Shown: positions 42,456-51,067, counted from the first letter of the stretch. The stretch: 64,000 nt of DNA from Lysinibacillus sp. FSL M8-0337 (GCF_038593855.1 NZ_CP151996.1:1984001-2048000); one strand, 5' to 3'. Translations and numbers: made by a program. The notes: a model not told the origin generated them from the letters alone.

Positions 42456-42650
42456 ATGGATTATCAAGTACAACTAAACAACGGTAAAGCAATAAATTTA
42501 ACTAATGCAGAGTTTGATGCTGCGGTATTTACGGCAACATTAAATGACCAAAAAGTAAACTTCGTTAATATTGGTGGAGCTATTATTAATAAGCACGTCA
42601 TTGTGGGTGTATTACCAGTTACAGCTATTCAACCAGAGACGCAAGCGTAG
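42456..42650 (+). CDS. small tail-region protein
   Basis: 64 residues from ATG 42456, behind AAAAGGAG. Compact beta-rich protein (DYQVQLNNGKAINLTNAEFD) ending in a disordered Gln/Thr tail. Unknown; perhaps baseplate accessory. Confidence 0.6.
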   Translation: MDYQVQLNNGKAINLTNAEFDAAVFTATLNDQKVNFVNIGGAIINKHVIVGVLPVTAIQPETQA

Positions 42651-42730
42651 GCTTAACGTTATTTTTATTGGAAAAGTAGAAGGAAAACTTTCCCTTTTGT
42701 TTTATAATTAGATAGAAGGGAGAGAGTGAA

Positions 42731-43174
42731 TTGAAAAAGAAAGTAATAGAATGGTTTGTAAAACTAGGGTGGCCAGTAGTTAAATTTGTTATTATAAATT
42801 TTGGTCAAGAAATTTTAAAATTTGCTTTTGAATCGTTAAAAGCACAAGCGAGAAATAGAAGTATTTATAAAATGGAAGAGGCTATGAAAAATGCTAGAAA
42901 CGCTGAAAAGGCTGCAGAATCGACAGACGATTCTAAAGAAAAATTGCAGTATTATGAATTAGCAAAAGCTTATAAGGAAACAGCAGAATATCAAAGAAGA
43001 TTTCTTAGCGACTTTTTAGAAGAAGTAGAATGCTCGTCTAAGGAAATCATAAAGACAGTACAACAAAAATCTTCAAATATTAAGGCTGAGGATTTATTTG
43101 TTTTAGATAAAAAAGAAGGGAAATTAAAGGCAGTTGAAAATCAGAAGCTATTAGAACAAAATACTACTAACTAA
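42731..43174 (+). CDS. membrane-anchored coiled-coil protein
   Basis: 147 residues from TTG 42731, behind AGGGAGAG. One N-terminal amphipathic or membrane helix (about residues 8-30), then a long charged helical region. A -10-like TATAAT lies at 42703-42708, suggesting its own promoter. Unknown; position next to the lysis genes or simply cargo. Confidence 0.55.
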   Translation: MKKKVIEWFVKLGWPVVKFVIINFGQEILKFAFESLKAQARNRSIYKMEEAMKNARNAEKAAESTDDSKEKLQYYELAKAYKETAEYQRRFLSDFLEEVECSSKEIIKTVQQKSSNIKAEDLFVLDKKEGKLKAVENQKLLEQNTTN

Positions 43175-43243
43175 ATTGTTTCTTAATTCAGATCAACATT
43201 TTTAACTGATACTTCTTTTATTATTCCAAACGTTTAGAATTTT

Positions 43244-43271
43244 GCCTTCCACACTGTGGAGGGCTTTTATT
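43244..43271 (+). terminator. terminator before lysis genes
   Basis: GCCTTCCAC and GTGGAGGGC flank a two-base loop, then a T run. Confidence 0.7.
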
Positions 43272-43273
43272 AT

Positions 43274-43339
43274 GCGCTGTGAGAGCAATCGAGATAGGCA
43301 ACGATACATGTTACTGAATCTCGATGCTCCTCATGGCGC
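43274..43339. other. long imperfect hairpin before the holin gene
   Basis: GCGCTGTGAGAGCAATCGAG at 43274 pairs with the complementary stretch ending at 43339 (CTCGATGCTCCTCATGGCGC) with a few bulges, giving a stem of about 20 base pairs and a loop of about 24 bases. Non-coding; 38 bases before the holin start. Could be a regulatory RNA element or RNA-stability structure. Confidence 0.55.
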
Positions 43340-43377
43340 TTGTTTATTTATAAAAAAGGGCAAAGGACGGTGTATTA

Positions 43378-43785
43378 ATGGAGCAAGTCTCAAAATATTT
43401 AGTTACTACAGTAGGTGGTGCTGTCTCATGGCTTGTTGGTGGATGGGAGTTGTTAATGACAGTATTACTTATTTTAAATGCAATTGACTTCTTCACAGGC
43501 ATGGCTGCTAACTGGGGAACGATTAATAGTAAAAGAGGTTATCAAGGCATTATCAAAAAAGGCATGATGTGGGTTTGGATTGTCGTAGCGAATTTAATTT
43601 ATCTAGTGCTGTTAGACCAAGGATTTTCAATCGGGCAGATTATTCCTGATGCGGTGGTATTAATGTTCATTTTCAATGAGTTAGTTAGCTTGGGGGAGAA
43701 TTCCGCAAAGCTAGGTATAGACATGCCTGCACCAGTTAAAAAGGCATTAGATATTTTTAATACTAAGGAGGAAAAAGTGAAATGA
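43378..43785 (+). CDS. phage holin (phi29/Cph1 family)
   Basis: 135 residues from ATG 43378. Three hydrophobic segments and the family signature ILNAIDFFTGMAANWGTINS, then SKRGYQGIIKKGMMW and a charged C-terminus. Makes membrane lesions that release the endolysin. Overlaps the amidase gene by four bases. Confidence 0.9.
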   Translation: MEQVSKYLVTTVGGAVSWLVGGWELLMTVLLILNAIDFFTGMAANWGTINSKRGYQGIIKKGMMWVWIVVANLIYLVLLDQGFSIGQIIPDAVVLMFIFNELVSLGENSAKLGIDMPAPVKKALDIFNTKEEKVK

Positions 43786-44540
43786 GCGTAAAAGAAATTG
43801 AAATTCACCCAGGGCATTGGATTAATCCTGGCAGTGGTGCTGTCGGTATCCTTAACGAAGTTATCGAGGCACGAAAGGTAGCTAAAAGAGTATTTGGGAT
43901 TCTGAAAGCATCAAATGTGCCATGTACTTATTATGAGGACAATACCTCAACTAACCAACGTCAAAACATTAACTATCTTGTTAACCAACATAACAAGGAT
44001 CGTGACAGTTTAATTGTCTCTATCCATCTGAATTCTGGTGGTGACGGCTCCAAAGCTATTGGCACAGAAGTCTTGTATTATGACCAGCAAGCTTTAGCAG
44101 CACGTATTTCAAAAGCTATTTCTGATGCAACTGGTGGCGAGCTACCAAATAGAGGTGCTAAACAACGCAAGGATTTAGGTGTATTAGCAAGCACATACGA
44201 GCCAGCGATTTTGATAGAGGTTTGTTTTGTGAATAGTGTAGTAGATGCAGTTGTTTATCGACGAGACTTTGAAAATATTTGTTATGCCATCGCTACTGAA
44301 CTTTCTAAACATATAGGGAAAACATTGAAACCAACTACACAACCAAAAATAGAGCATAAGAGGGAGGAAACACAAGTGCCAAACACACTAACATCAACAG
44401 CTAAAGAGGATTTGAGAGGATTGTTAAAAGAAACGTATCAAAAAGGAATCTTGAAGGTGGACCATAGCGAAAGAGTTGGTTCAATGACTGATGGTGAAGT
44501 TTTAGGACTGTTAATTTCAGTTGTAAAACGAACACTTTAA
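43782..44540 (+). CDS. N-acetylmuramoyl-L-alanine amidase endolysin
   Basis: 252 residues. Amidase_3 domain at residues 4-170: zinc ligands H12 (HPGHW), E26 and H82 (VSIHLNS), and catalytic E146 (LIEVCF). A linker at about 172-198 joins a C-terminal 50-residue helical domain (TAKEDLRGLLKETYQKGILK), probably wall-binding or oligomerising. No signal peptide, as expected for a holin-dependent endolysin. Start ATG 43782 overlaps the holin stop. Confidence 0.95.
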   Translation: MSVKEIEIHPGHWINPGSGAVGILNEVIEARKVAKRVFGILKASNVPCTYYEDNTSTNQRQNINYLVNQHNKDRDSLIVSIHLNSGGDGSKAIGTEVLYYDQQALAARISKAISDATGGELPNRGAKQRKDLGVLASTYEPAILIEVCFVNSVVDAVVYRRDFENICYAIATELSKHIGKTLKPTTQPKIEHKREETQVPNTLTSTAKEDLRGLLKETYQKGILKVDHSERVGSMTDGEVLGLLISVVKRTL

Positions 44541-44544
44541 GGTA

Positions 44545-44586
44545 AAAAATGACCAAGATAGCCTAATTGCTGTCTTGGTCATTTTC
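44545..44586. terminator. terminator closing the lysis operon
   Basis: AAAATGACCAAGATA pairs with TGTCTTGGTCATTTT; usable in both directions. It marks the end of the lytic genes and start of the cargo zone. Confidence 0.85.
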
Positions 44587-44596
44587 TAGTTCATGA

Positions 44597-44914
44597 TTAA
44601 AAATTTATATAACCTTCATCACTGTCTGGGTCATAATAGCGAAAATCTTTTATTCCGTGTTTTTCCTGTAAGTATTCTTTTACTATTTCTATATCTTTAC
44701 CGAAAGTAGGAAATGGAGAGCTTTTGAATCTTATTATATGGGGTCCTTCTTCAGATATAGAAGCGGATAGTATTTCTTTATCATCATAGTGAAAATCGAC
44801 ATTCCATCCTGTATAACTAATTAAATAAGTTCCATCGTCTCTTAGTCCACATTTGTCTTCATACGAAACGATATTAACATTACATATTTTGTTATTTATT
44901 AAAAATGAATTCAT
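44597..44914 (-). CDS. small acidic protein, candidate immunity protein
   Basis: 105 residues from ATG 44914, behind AAAGGAGT. Acidic, soluble, beta-rich with a helical end (TFGKDIEIVKEYLQEKHGIK). Third gene of the minus-strand toxin cluster. Its size, charge and position fit an immunity protein for the RNase-like toxin; no family recognised. Confidence 0.6.
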   Translation of the reverse strand: MNSFLINNKICNVNIVSYEDKCGLRDDGTYLISYTGWNVDFHYDDKEILSASISEEGPHIIRFKSSPFPTFGKDIEIVKEYLQEKHGIKDFRYYDPDSDEGYINF

Positions 44915-44995
44915 GTTGCCGTACTCCTTTATAAAATGTATTTTAGTGGAAATTCAAGGATGTGTATTCCGAACTTTTCCATTCAGGTAACTCCC

Positions 44996-45364
44996 TTATT
45001 GATTGTATTCTATTATTGGTGCTGTGAAAATAATGTAAAATCCTTCTTCGTGAAGTTCTGATTTCTCCAAAATAATATAACTTTTTGTTAAATCTGTATA
45101 CTTTTGTTTTGTGCGCTGTGAAATACCGTATCCAATGGGATACTGATGGTTAGATTCTAATCTAATTTGTCTATGCGACTCACTGGAGTCTTCCCATAGC
45201 CATTGAGCAATTTCTTCACTATGGATATTCAGTATTTCATTGACAACTTGAATAGCTATATCTCTGTTATAAAAGCAAGTAATATCATTAAAAGAAATTC
45301 TAATTTTTCTTTCTAGTTCTTCATTTGGCAAATCATAAAACATTATTTCTCTTTTTGCTTGCAT
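44996..45364 (-). CDS. shortened paralogue of the RNase-A-like toxin domain
   Basis: 122 residues from ATG 45364. It aligns with the C-terminal 110 residues of the toxin encoded next door: LPNEELERK/ITDEELQAR, DIAIQVVNEIL/KVMQEFVNTVL, EEIAQWLWED/DRIASWLKNT, YPIGYGI/TPLGYGY, YIILEKSELHEEGFYIIFTAP/IVVLQRDDSNDYGFVVKTAYP. It begins where the toxin has its two conserved histidines (GHTKEKH) and has lost them, so it should lack RNase activity. Could be a decoy or antidote made from the toxin, or a degenerate cassette. No signal peptide. Confidence 0.75.
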   Translation of the reverse strand: MQAKREIMFYDLPNEELERKIRISFNDITCFYNRDIAIQVVNEILNIHSEEIAQWLWEDSSESHRQIRLESNHQYPIGYGISQRTKQKYTDLTKSYIILEKSELHEEGFYIIFTAPIIEYNQ

Positions 45365-45435
45365 TCTTTCATCCCCCGCTTAAAAGCTTATAAAATTTAT
45401 GTTAATAAACCATAAACAAAACTTCAAGATTTTTA

Positions 45436-46560
45436 TTATTTAACAAATGGATATGCTGTTTTCACAACAAAGCCATAATCATTACTGTCATCTCTCTGTA
45501 GTACTACTATACCTGTATCAAGTTTGTCAGATTTATAAATAGTTCTTTCTTTTGCATTATATTTGTATCCATATCCTAAAGGGGTTGTAGATTTGTGTTT
45601 TCTAGAAACAAACTCATCATCTTTTGTATTTTTTAACCAAGAAGCAATCCTATCAGCTTCATCAACTAAAACAGTATTAACAAATTCTTGCATAACTTTA
45701 TGATTTGAAAATTTACTAGCCCCTTGTTTGTTTTTTGTTTTAGATCGAGCTTGTAATTCTTCATCTGTAATATTCAGATGCTTTTCTTTTGTGTGTCCAG
45801 GGAGATTTTTACCTTCAGATGCGTTAATAAGTTTTTTTGTATCATTTATATCCATTTCTTTAATTTTTGCAGCTGACGTTTTCACTAAGGCATTATTTAA
45901 TTTTCTTGCAGCAGAGGCATTCAAATCATATTTATCTATAATTACATCAGCAAATTTTTTTATCTTACTAACACTTGGCCCAGGAATTAAGTCAACTAAA
46001 GCCAATGCAATATCTTCTACCTTCGATTTAGGGTCTACTATTGTTTTATAAGCATTATAAATGTCTTTTGCAGTGCCGACTAAGGGAATAAAATCAGTTG
46101 CTACATCAAAAACAGTTTCTGCAATATCCATATATTTATTTGAAGATTTAGCCACATATAGTTGTCTTGATTCATCGGAAATTTCTACTGTATCTAACGA
46201 TGCTATTCTCACGCCGTCCATGGTATTAGTAGAATACAGATTGTTAAGTGTTGTACCACCAATACTAGATGAATCAACATTATAAACAATTTGATAACCA
46301 CTATCTGATCTAATACTAGTTGAATTGTTAGAACTTGAATTAGATTTTATGTTAGTAACGTGTGACTTTACAGCATTTTCTAGTGAAGATCTCGATTCAT
46401 TTATAACTCTTTTAGGAATGTGTTTACTACCTGTTGATGAATTACTAGTACTTGCGTTTGATATTTTTTTTGCAGCCATTTCACCTAAACCTTTTGTAAG
46501 TTTAGAACTGTTTGTAACATATGTATTAAATTGTTTAGAACCAGGAATACTTCTAACCAT
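45436..46560 (-). CDS. polymorphic toxin with C-terminal RNase-A-like domain
   Basis: 374 residues from ATG 46560, eight bases after AGGTGG; the frame also opens at GTG 46572. N-terminal 130 residues are Ser/Asn-rich. Residues around 150-210 form a hydrophobic pre-toxin region (VATDFIPLVGTAKDIYNAYK, then LALVDLIPGPS). The last 120 residues match the bacterial RNase-A-like CdiA-CT family: GHTKEKHLNITDEELQAR, a DRIASWLK helix, IVVLQRDD and the closing YGFVVKTAYPF. Expected to cleave RNA. No LXG/WXG100 domain or signal peptide is seen, so the export route is unknown. Sits in the prophage cargo zone. Confidence 0.8.
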   Translation of the reverse strand: MVRSIPGSKQFNTYVTNSSKLTKGLGEMAAKKISNASTSNSSTGSKHIPKRVINESRSSLENAVKSHVTNIKSNSSSNNSTSIRSDSGYQIVYNVDSSSIGGTTLNNLYSTNTMDGVRIASLDTVEISDESRQLYVAKSSNKYMDIAETVFDVATDFIPLVGTAKDIYNAYKTIVDPKSKVEDIALALVDLIPGPSVSKIKKFADVIIDKYDLNASAARKLNNALVKTSAAKIKEMDINDTKKLINASEGKNLPGHTKEKHLNITDEELQARSKTKNKQGASKFSNHKVMQEFVNTVLVDEADRIASWLKNTKDDEFVSRKHKSTTPLGYGYKYNAKERTIYKSDKLDTGIVVLQRDDSNDYGFVVKTAYPFVK

Positions 46561-46572
46561 ACACAAAACCAC

Positions 46573-46898
46573 CTATAATTTATTTTTATGAATTTATTTC
46601 TTAAATTAGTATATATTTCTAATAATGTATTAGCAATTCATTTTTAGGTGTTTAATTTTGTATATTAAGCTAATTTATTCTCTGTTAGGAATAAATATTA
46701 AATACCAAGAACATTGTTTTTTGAAAATACGGAATAATATCGCAATTATAATTGTTATTAATATGGTTGAAAGTACCTTATTGAGGATATCGAAAATTAT
46801 TCTATTATTACAATAAAATCCATTTAACTATTAAATAAATGAATATGGGTGGAAATAAATAGTCTTTATCAAAATACTTAATTCGGTAGGTGTTTTTT
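46573..46898. other. AT-rich intergenic region
   Basis: Very AT-rich, no credible gene on either strand. Likely holds the promoter of the minus-strand toxin cluster. Confidence 0.4.
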
Positions 46899-47000
46899 GT
46901 GGAATCATACTTGAAGGATTTACAGAATGGTGTGATGACAAGCGATAGATTGTTAGGTTTGTATATTACGATTCAGCAACGTAGAAATAATAAAAAATAG
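46899..47000 (+). CDS. 33-aa phage micro-ORF
   Basis: GTG 46899 lies six bases after GGTAGGTG. Product MESYLKDLQNGVMTSDRLLG... with a basic end, a single helical hairpin. Looks like small phage-encoded regulatory peptides, but no family can be named. Confidence 0.4.
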   Translation: MESYLKDLQNGVMTSDRLLGLYITIQQRRNNKK

Positions 47001-47046
47001 TCAAAATCAGTACAGTCCTTGTTTGATTTAATCATAAAAATAATAA

Positions 47047-47085
47047 AGTCCAGGCTCGGAATTAATTGAGTCCTGGGCTTCGTTT
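47047..47085. terminator. bidirectional terminator
   Basis: AGTCCAGGCTC and GAGTCCTGGGCTT pair around AATTAATT with T-rich flanks. It separates the micro-ORF from the convergent 205-aa gene. Confidence 0.7.
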
Positions 47086-47108
47086 TATAAAAGTAAGAAA
47101 TTAAATCT

Positions 47109-47726
47109 TTATTTTGTTAATTCTGCATATATAAATGAGCATATTTGATTACACATATCACTAGCAGCAATCTCTGCGTGCTTTCCGTAATCGTCATCAT
47201 GATCTTTTGTTACATTAAATTGAATTATGTCAGGTGTTCTTATACCTTTTCTAACAATAAGACTCCAACTACCTTCAGGATGTTGAGTCATTTCACCTTT
47301 ACCTATACAAGCAGAAGCATTTTCAATTGTGCTTTCGGATTTATACCTACCATCTTTAATTTCAACTTGTATATAACTTATTCGTGGTCCATCAGCAGGT
47401 TTTTCGGAATATTCAATACCAGTAAGCGTAAAAGGTCCAAGTACATTGGTCTTACTTTCTCGCCTTGTTCCTCTTTTACAAGATCCAGGAGGGAAATCAT
47501 CTAATTTATACCCTCTAACATTCCTGCAATGTTCCTCAAGCTTTCTTATTTCTTCCTCCGGAAGTGGAGTTGTTTCAACATTTGAAGATTCATTTACTAA
47601 TCCATCTAAAAAAGATACAGTTTCATGATAGAGTTTATTATTAATTTCTACATTTTTCTTGTGTTCTAAATCGAATAACCTATTTTGATGTTCTTGAAAA
47701 TTATTTTCAAAGTTATTTAATTCCAT
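47109..47726 (-). CDS. hypothetical protein of prophage cargo zone
   Basis: 205 residues from ATG 47726, behind AAAGGAGT. N-terminal charged helical segment, then a beta-rich part (YSEKPADGPRISYIQVEIKD) with three cysteines and an acidic DHDDDYGKHAE stretch. No signal peptide. Family not recognised. Confidence 0.65.
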   Translation of the reverse strand: MELNNFENNFQEHQNRLFDLEHKKNVEINNKLYHETVSFLDGLVNESSNVETTPLPEEEIRKLEEHCRNVRGYKLDDFPPGSCKRGTRRESKTNVLGPFTLTGIEYSEKPADGPRISYIQVEIKDGRYKSESTIENASACIGKGEMTQHPEGSWSLIVRKGIRTPDIIQFNVTKDHDDDYGKHAEIAASDMCNQICSFIYAELTK

Positions 47727-47882
47727 TTTTATACTCCTTTAAAATAAAATATATACATTTCTTTTAATTATATTGGTCTAATGAGACAGGATTTTAATCT
47801 GTCTATCCCTATCATCCCTATAAATAGGAGTTACATACATCTAATGTCTATACCATCTTTTAACAAAAGAATTACAAAAAAA

Positions 47883-47905
47883 AGCCACTCGATTGAGTGA
47901 CTTAA
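47883..47905 (-). terminator. terminator of SLH gene
   Basis: AAGTCACTC and GAGTGGCTT arms on the minus strand around AATC, followed by T-rich sequence, directly after the SLH gene. Confidence 0.7.
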
Positions 47906-47919
47906 ATTAAAGTTTGTTT

Positions 47920-48936
47920 TTATTTACGAATTTCAATATCCTCAAATTTGAAATTTTTACTACCGAAGCTAAAAGTTAAAGTAGCAGTATTTCCATCAAC
48001 AAGAGATGGCTTAAAATATTGAATGTTGGTTACTGTTCCATCTAAAAAGTTTATTGCTACTGGAGCATCCTTTGCACCATACATTTCTTTCATTTTTTGT
48101 TCAAACTCAAAATCAACTGCATCTTTACCGTTTACTTTTGTTGAAGCATCATATATTCCAGCATCATAAGGACCGTTATTACTATAATGAACAATAATTC
48201 TCAGGAATTCCGAAGTTAAATAAACATCTTCAATTCTAATTCTTAAATCTTCTTTATATTGATATGGAGAATCTAGGCTAGACCACAAGCGGTCTTCCGT
48301 AATTTTAATTTTTGGTTCATTTATTTTTATCTCTTCTTCAGACTGCTCAACATCGTAAGAAATTGCTCTAGCAAGAAATGCTGAAATATGGGCACGTGTT
48401 AAATTAGCTTCTGGTTTGAAAGTGCCGTCATCATACCCTGTCGTAATACCTGCAGCAACTAATTGTTGAACTGCTTCATATGCAGTGTGTCCCATTGGAA
48501 CATCCTTAAAGGTTTGATTTCCTTCAGGTAAATCAAATGCACGTGAGATAAATGCAGCCATATGACCACGAGTTACTTTTGCTTGAGGTTTAAATGTTCC
48601 ATCATTATAACCATTGATAATTCCAGCTTCTGCAGCAGATTGAATGTAACCGGAATTCAAATTTGTTTTAGGTACATCACTAAACTTTGTGTTGCGTTGT
48701 GTACCATCTAGACCTGCAGCTTTAGCTACCATCACAGCCACTTCTTCTCGGGTAACTATATCCGTAATTCCAAAGTGATTACTATTGTTGATAACTCCCT
48801 TTTCTATTAAATAATTTATATCTTTGTAATTAGGATGTGATGATGGTACATCATTAAATGCATTCGCTGTCATCGTGTTTGGTAAAACTAAAAAGAATGC
48901 AAATGTTGCTATTAATAGGGTGTATATTTTTTTCAA
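47920..48936 (-). CDS. secreted SLH-domain surface protein encoded by the prophage
   Basis: 338 residues from ATG 48936, behind GGAGAGG. Signal peptide (MKKIYTLLIATFAFFLVLPN ... NAF). Three S-layer homology repeats follow at about 28-85, 86-145 and 146-200, each ending in an ITDIVTREE/FKPQAKVTRGH/FKPEANLTRAH type motif. The last 130 residues form a beta-rich domain (LRIRIEDVYLTSEFLRIIVH) resembling a substrate or ligand domain. SLH repeats bind pyruvylated secondary wall polymer, so the lysogen displays this protein on its wall. It could alter the phage receptor layer or adhesion. Confidence 0.9.
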   Translation of the reverse strand: MKKIYTLLIATFAFFLVLPNTMTANAFNDVPSSHPNYKDINYLIEKGVINNSNHFGITDIVTREEVAVMVAKAAGLDGTQRNTKFSDVPKTNLNSGYIQSAAEAGIINGYNDGTFKPQAKVTRGHMAAFISRAFDLPEGNQTFKDVPMGHTAYEAVQQLVAAGITTGYDDGTFKPEANLTRAHISAFLARAISYDVEQSEEEIKINEPKIKITEDRLWSSLDSPYQYKEDLRIRIEDVYLTSEFLRIIVHYSNNGPYDAGIYDASTKVNGKDAVDFEFEQKMKEMYGAKDAPVAINFLDGTVTNIQYFKPSLVDGNTATLTFSFGSKNFKFEDIEIRK

Positions 48937-49010
48937 TTACAACCTCTCCTTCCAATTTCCATTTTAGGAAAGTATTCATGAAAAGTATACATAAAAATAC
49001 AGACAACTAA

Positions 49011-49142
49011 TTAGTTATCTGTTTCATGTTCTACCTTAGAATCTTTAGCTTGTTCAATTACTTCCTCTACAGCTGATTTAATTTCTTCAAGCGTATAACC
49101 AGCTTTCAGTAATTCTTGGGTTGTCTGTTCTAGTTGGTTCAT
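49011..49142 (-). CDS. 43-aa acidic helical protein
   Basis: ATG 49142 to TAA 49011, product MNQLEQTTQELLKAGYTLEE..., a UBA-like helical start and acidic tail. A weak ribosome binding site (TGGGGTT). A small phage or host-regulatory peptide; unrecognised. Confidence 0.45.
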   Translation of the reverse strand: MNQLEQTTQELLKAGYTLEEIKSAVEEVIEQAKDSKVEHETDN

Positions 49143-49144
49143 TT

Positions 49145-49504
49145 TGAAACCCCATTTTAATTTTTCTATCGCCCATATTAATTATATTTAAATTTGTTAG
49201 AAATATCAAAAGGCGCTGTATTTGTAGGGGCGTACAGTAGTGCTATTAACCGTTTAGAAAGTAAGTCAGGTAAATCTTTATTTCATAGAAGAAACTTCTT
49301 ATAAAGAGCGTCCAGCTCCTTTTTATATTGGTTAAATAGATTGGTAGCCTACCACAATCAATAGTGCGTAGTAAACCAGCGTTAGATAATTGGGTGGAAT
49401 GGTGATTGCTATGAACAATAGGGGAAGCTAAATAAAATTATAATATCCCTTATAAAGGTGAATTAGGATAATATTAGGTTATCAATACTTAAGAAGGTGA
49501 AAAT
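49145..49504. other. non-coding region with short coding relic
   Basis: No strong gene. A frame around 49195-49293 encodes a run like GAVFVGAYSSAINRLESKSG ... SLFHRRNFL but lacks a good start signal, so it is probably a relic. The rest is AT-rich, leading to the ribosome binding site of the next small gene. Confidence 0.35.
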
Positions 49505-49657
49505 ATGAAAGTTGAAAAAGAAGAAGCTATTGCAGGTGCTGCAGTTGGAGGAGGAATGGCATTAGGGATTGTAGTTGTGGCAGCTGCCCCAATAGGTTTA
49601 GGTGTGACAGGTTTTGCAGCGGTTAAGGGATTTAAAAAATATAAAGCTAAAAAATAG
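49505..49657 (+). CDS. 50-aa glycine-rich membrane peptide
   Basis: ATG 49505, seven bases after AAGAAGGTG. Charged start (MKVEKEEAIA), a glycine/alanine-rich hydrophobic core (GAAVGGGMALGIVVVAAAPI) and a lysine-rich end. Resembles small membrane-active or holin/toxin-like peptides; no family named. Its terminator was split by the IS at 49676. Confidence 0.5.
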   Translation: MKVEKEEAIAGAAVGGGMALGIVVVAAAPIGLGVTGFAAVKGFKKYKAKK

Positions 49658-49712
49658 GAAAAGACCACTCCGTGATGAAGTGACCCCTAAAAGTTAGACA
49701 CGGTTATTTCAT

Positions 49713-50522
49713 TTAGGCAGCTTGGATAAACTGAGTTCGGTATTGCACCGGACTCAGTTTTAATTTTGCCTTGATACGTTTTGTGTTGTAATAGTTCATA
49801 TATTGTTCTAATTCTATTTTAAACTGCTCCACACTTTCGAATTCCTTTAAATAAAGGAATTCGGACTTCATTATGCCAAAGAAATTCTCCATTACGGAGT
49901 TATCATGACAATTCCCTTTACGTGACATACTTTGCACAACACCTTTTGCTTTTAGAGCGTGGCGATATTGCTTCATTTGATAATGCCAGCCTTGATCGGA
50001 ATGCATGAGTAGTTTATGTTCTTCTGGCAAGCGTGCTAAAGCCTTCTCCAACATCTCTGAGACCAATGAATAGGTAGGTCTAGAGCCAATTGTATAGGTG
50101 ATAATTTCTCCGTTAAACAAGTCTAAAACAGGCGATAAATAAAGCTTTTCGCCAAATAATTTAAACTCAGTAATATCCGTTACCCATTTCTCGTTTGGGG
50201 CATCGGCTTTAAAGTTACGATTTAAAATATTATCCGCAATTTTGCCAACTGTCCCTTTATAAGATTTATACTTTTTCATTCTTACTATGCACTTTAAACC
50301 AAGCTCTTTCATCATGCGTTGTACTTTCTTATGATTCACCTTTTGCCCACGATTCGCGAGCTCATCACGAATGCGACGGTAGCCGTAACGACCCTCATGT
50401 TCGTTATAAATTGCTTGAATTTCGGCCTTTAACTCGGCATCTGAATCTGGTCGATTCATCTTCTTCACTAAATCGTAGTACGTGCTACGTGGAATCTTTG
50501 CGAATGCCACGAGAGCCTTCAC
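49713..50522 (-). CDS. IS3-family transposase OrfB (DDE)
   Basis: 269 residues from GTG 50522, but the frame is open further upstream (ITKEDKVKVIYELRYKYPVK) into OrfA, as expected for an OrfAB fusion made by -1 frameshifting. HTH_21 region (YGYRRIRDEL) and rve integrase core with D in WVTDITEF, D in MHSDQGWHY and E in NSVMENFFG. All three catalytic residues are present, so the element may be active. Confidence 0.95.
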   Translation of the reverse strand: MKALVAFAKIPRSTYYDLVKKMNRPDSDAELKAEIQAIYNEHEGRYGYRRIRDELANRGQKVNHKKVQRMMKELGLKCIVRMKKYKSYKGTVGKIADNILNRNFKADAPNEKWVTDITEFKLFGEKLYLSPVLDLFNGEIITYTIGSRPTYSLVSEMLEKALARLPEEHKLLMHSDQGWHYQMKQYRHALKAKGVVQSMSRKGNCHDNSVMENFFGIMKSEFLYLKEFESVEQFKIELEQYMNYYNTKRIKAKLKLSPVQYRTQFIQAA

Positions 50523-50554
50523 CGGGTATTTGTACCTTAGTTCATAGATGACCT

Positions 50555-51067
50555 TTACTTTGTCTTCTTTGGTGATTTTTCCTTGGCTTGAACTAAGGCA
50601 TTCAACTTTTTTAAATAATCGTTTTCCATACGTAGTCGGTCGATTTCTGCTCGAAGTGCTTCCGGTGAGCCCTCTACTAGTACTTGTTTTGGTTGTTTGT
50701 TCGTTTCTTTTTTCATGGATGGACGCCCCTTTTTCCTTGACTGAAGGGCATCGAATCCTTTTGTTTCAAATTGTTTTCTCCAAACACATAGGGTTGAAGG
50801 AGCCACTATATGAAAAATAGCAGCTGTTTCAGTTAAGGATGTACCGTGTTCAATCATAAAATTTAGTACGTCTAGTTTAAACTGTGCAGAGTAATTTGTA
50901 TATTGTTTTACAAAAGCATCAACACCACGTTGTTTATAATGTTTCACCCAAGTTAAAAGATTAGGGTGTAAAACGCCTATTTCTTTGGCAATTGATCTCG
51001 CACTTTCATTTCCATTTAAATATCTTAAAACAGCATTTAACTTTTCTTCTCCACTAAATTTAGCCAT
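50555..51067 (-). CDS. IS3-family transposase OrfA
   Basis: 170 residues from ATG 51067, nine bases after GGAGGTG. Two helix-turn-helix units (RSIAKEIGVLHPNLLTWVKH and ETAAIFHIVAPSTLCVWRKQ) and a C-terminal leucine-zipper-like coiled coil (EIDRLRMENDYLKKLNAL). Binds the IS ends and, by frameshift at 50612-50606, is fused to OrfB. Confidence 0.9.
   Translation of the reverse strand: MAKFSGEEKLNAVLRYLNGNESARSIAKEIGVLHPNLLTWVKHYKQRGVDAFVKQYTNYSAQFKLDVLNFMIEHGTSLTETAAIFHIVAPSTLCVWRKQFETKGFDALQSRKKGRPSMKKETNKQPKQVLVEGSPEALRAEIDRLRMENDYLKKLNALVQAKEKSPKKTK
50606..50612 (-). promoter_or_regulatory. A_AAA_AAG frameshift heptamer of the IS
   Basis: On the minus strand the OrfA codons read TTA AAA AAG TTG, so A_AAA_AAG is in phase. 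After a -1 slip the frame runs open into OrfB. Confidence 0.8.

Noticed and set aside
43242-43487. Plus-strand ORF across the hairpin before the holin
   Set aside because: Overlaps the holin start in another frame, passes through a terminator and hairpin, and has unusual Cys/Trp-rich composition.
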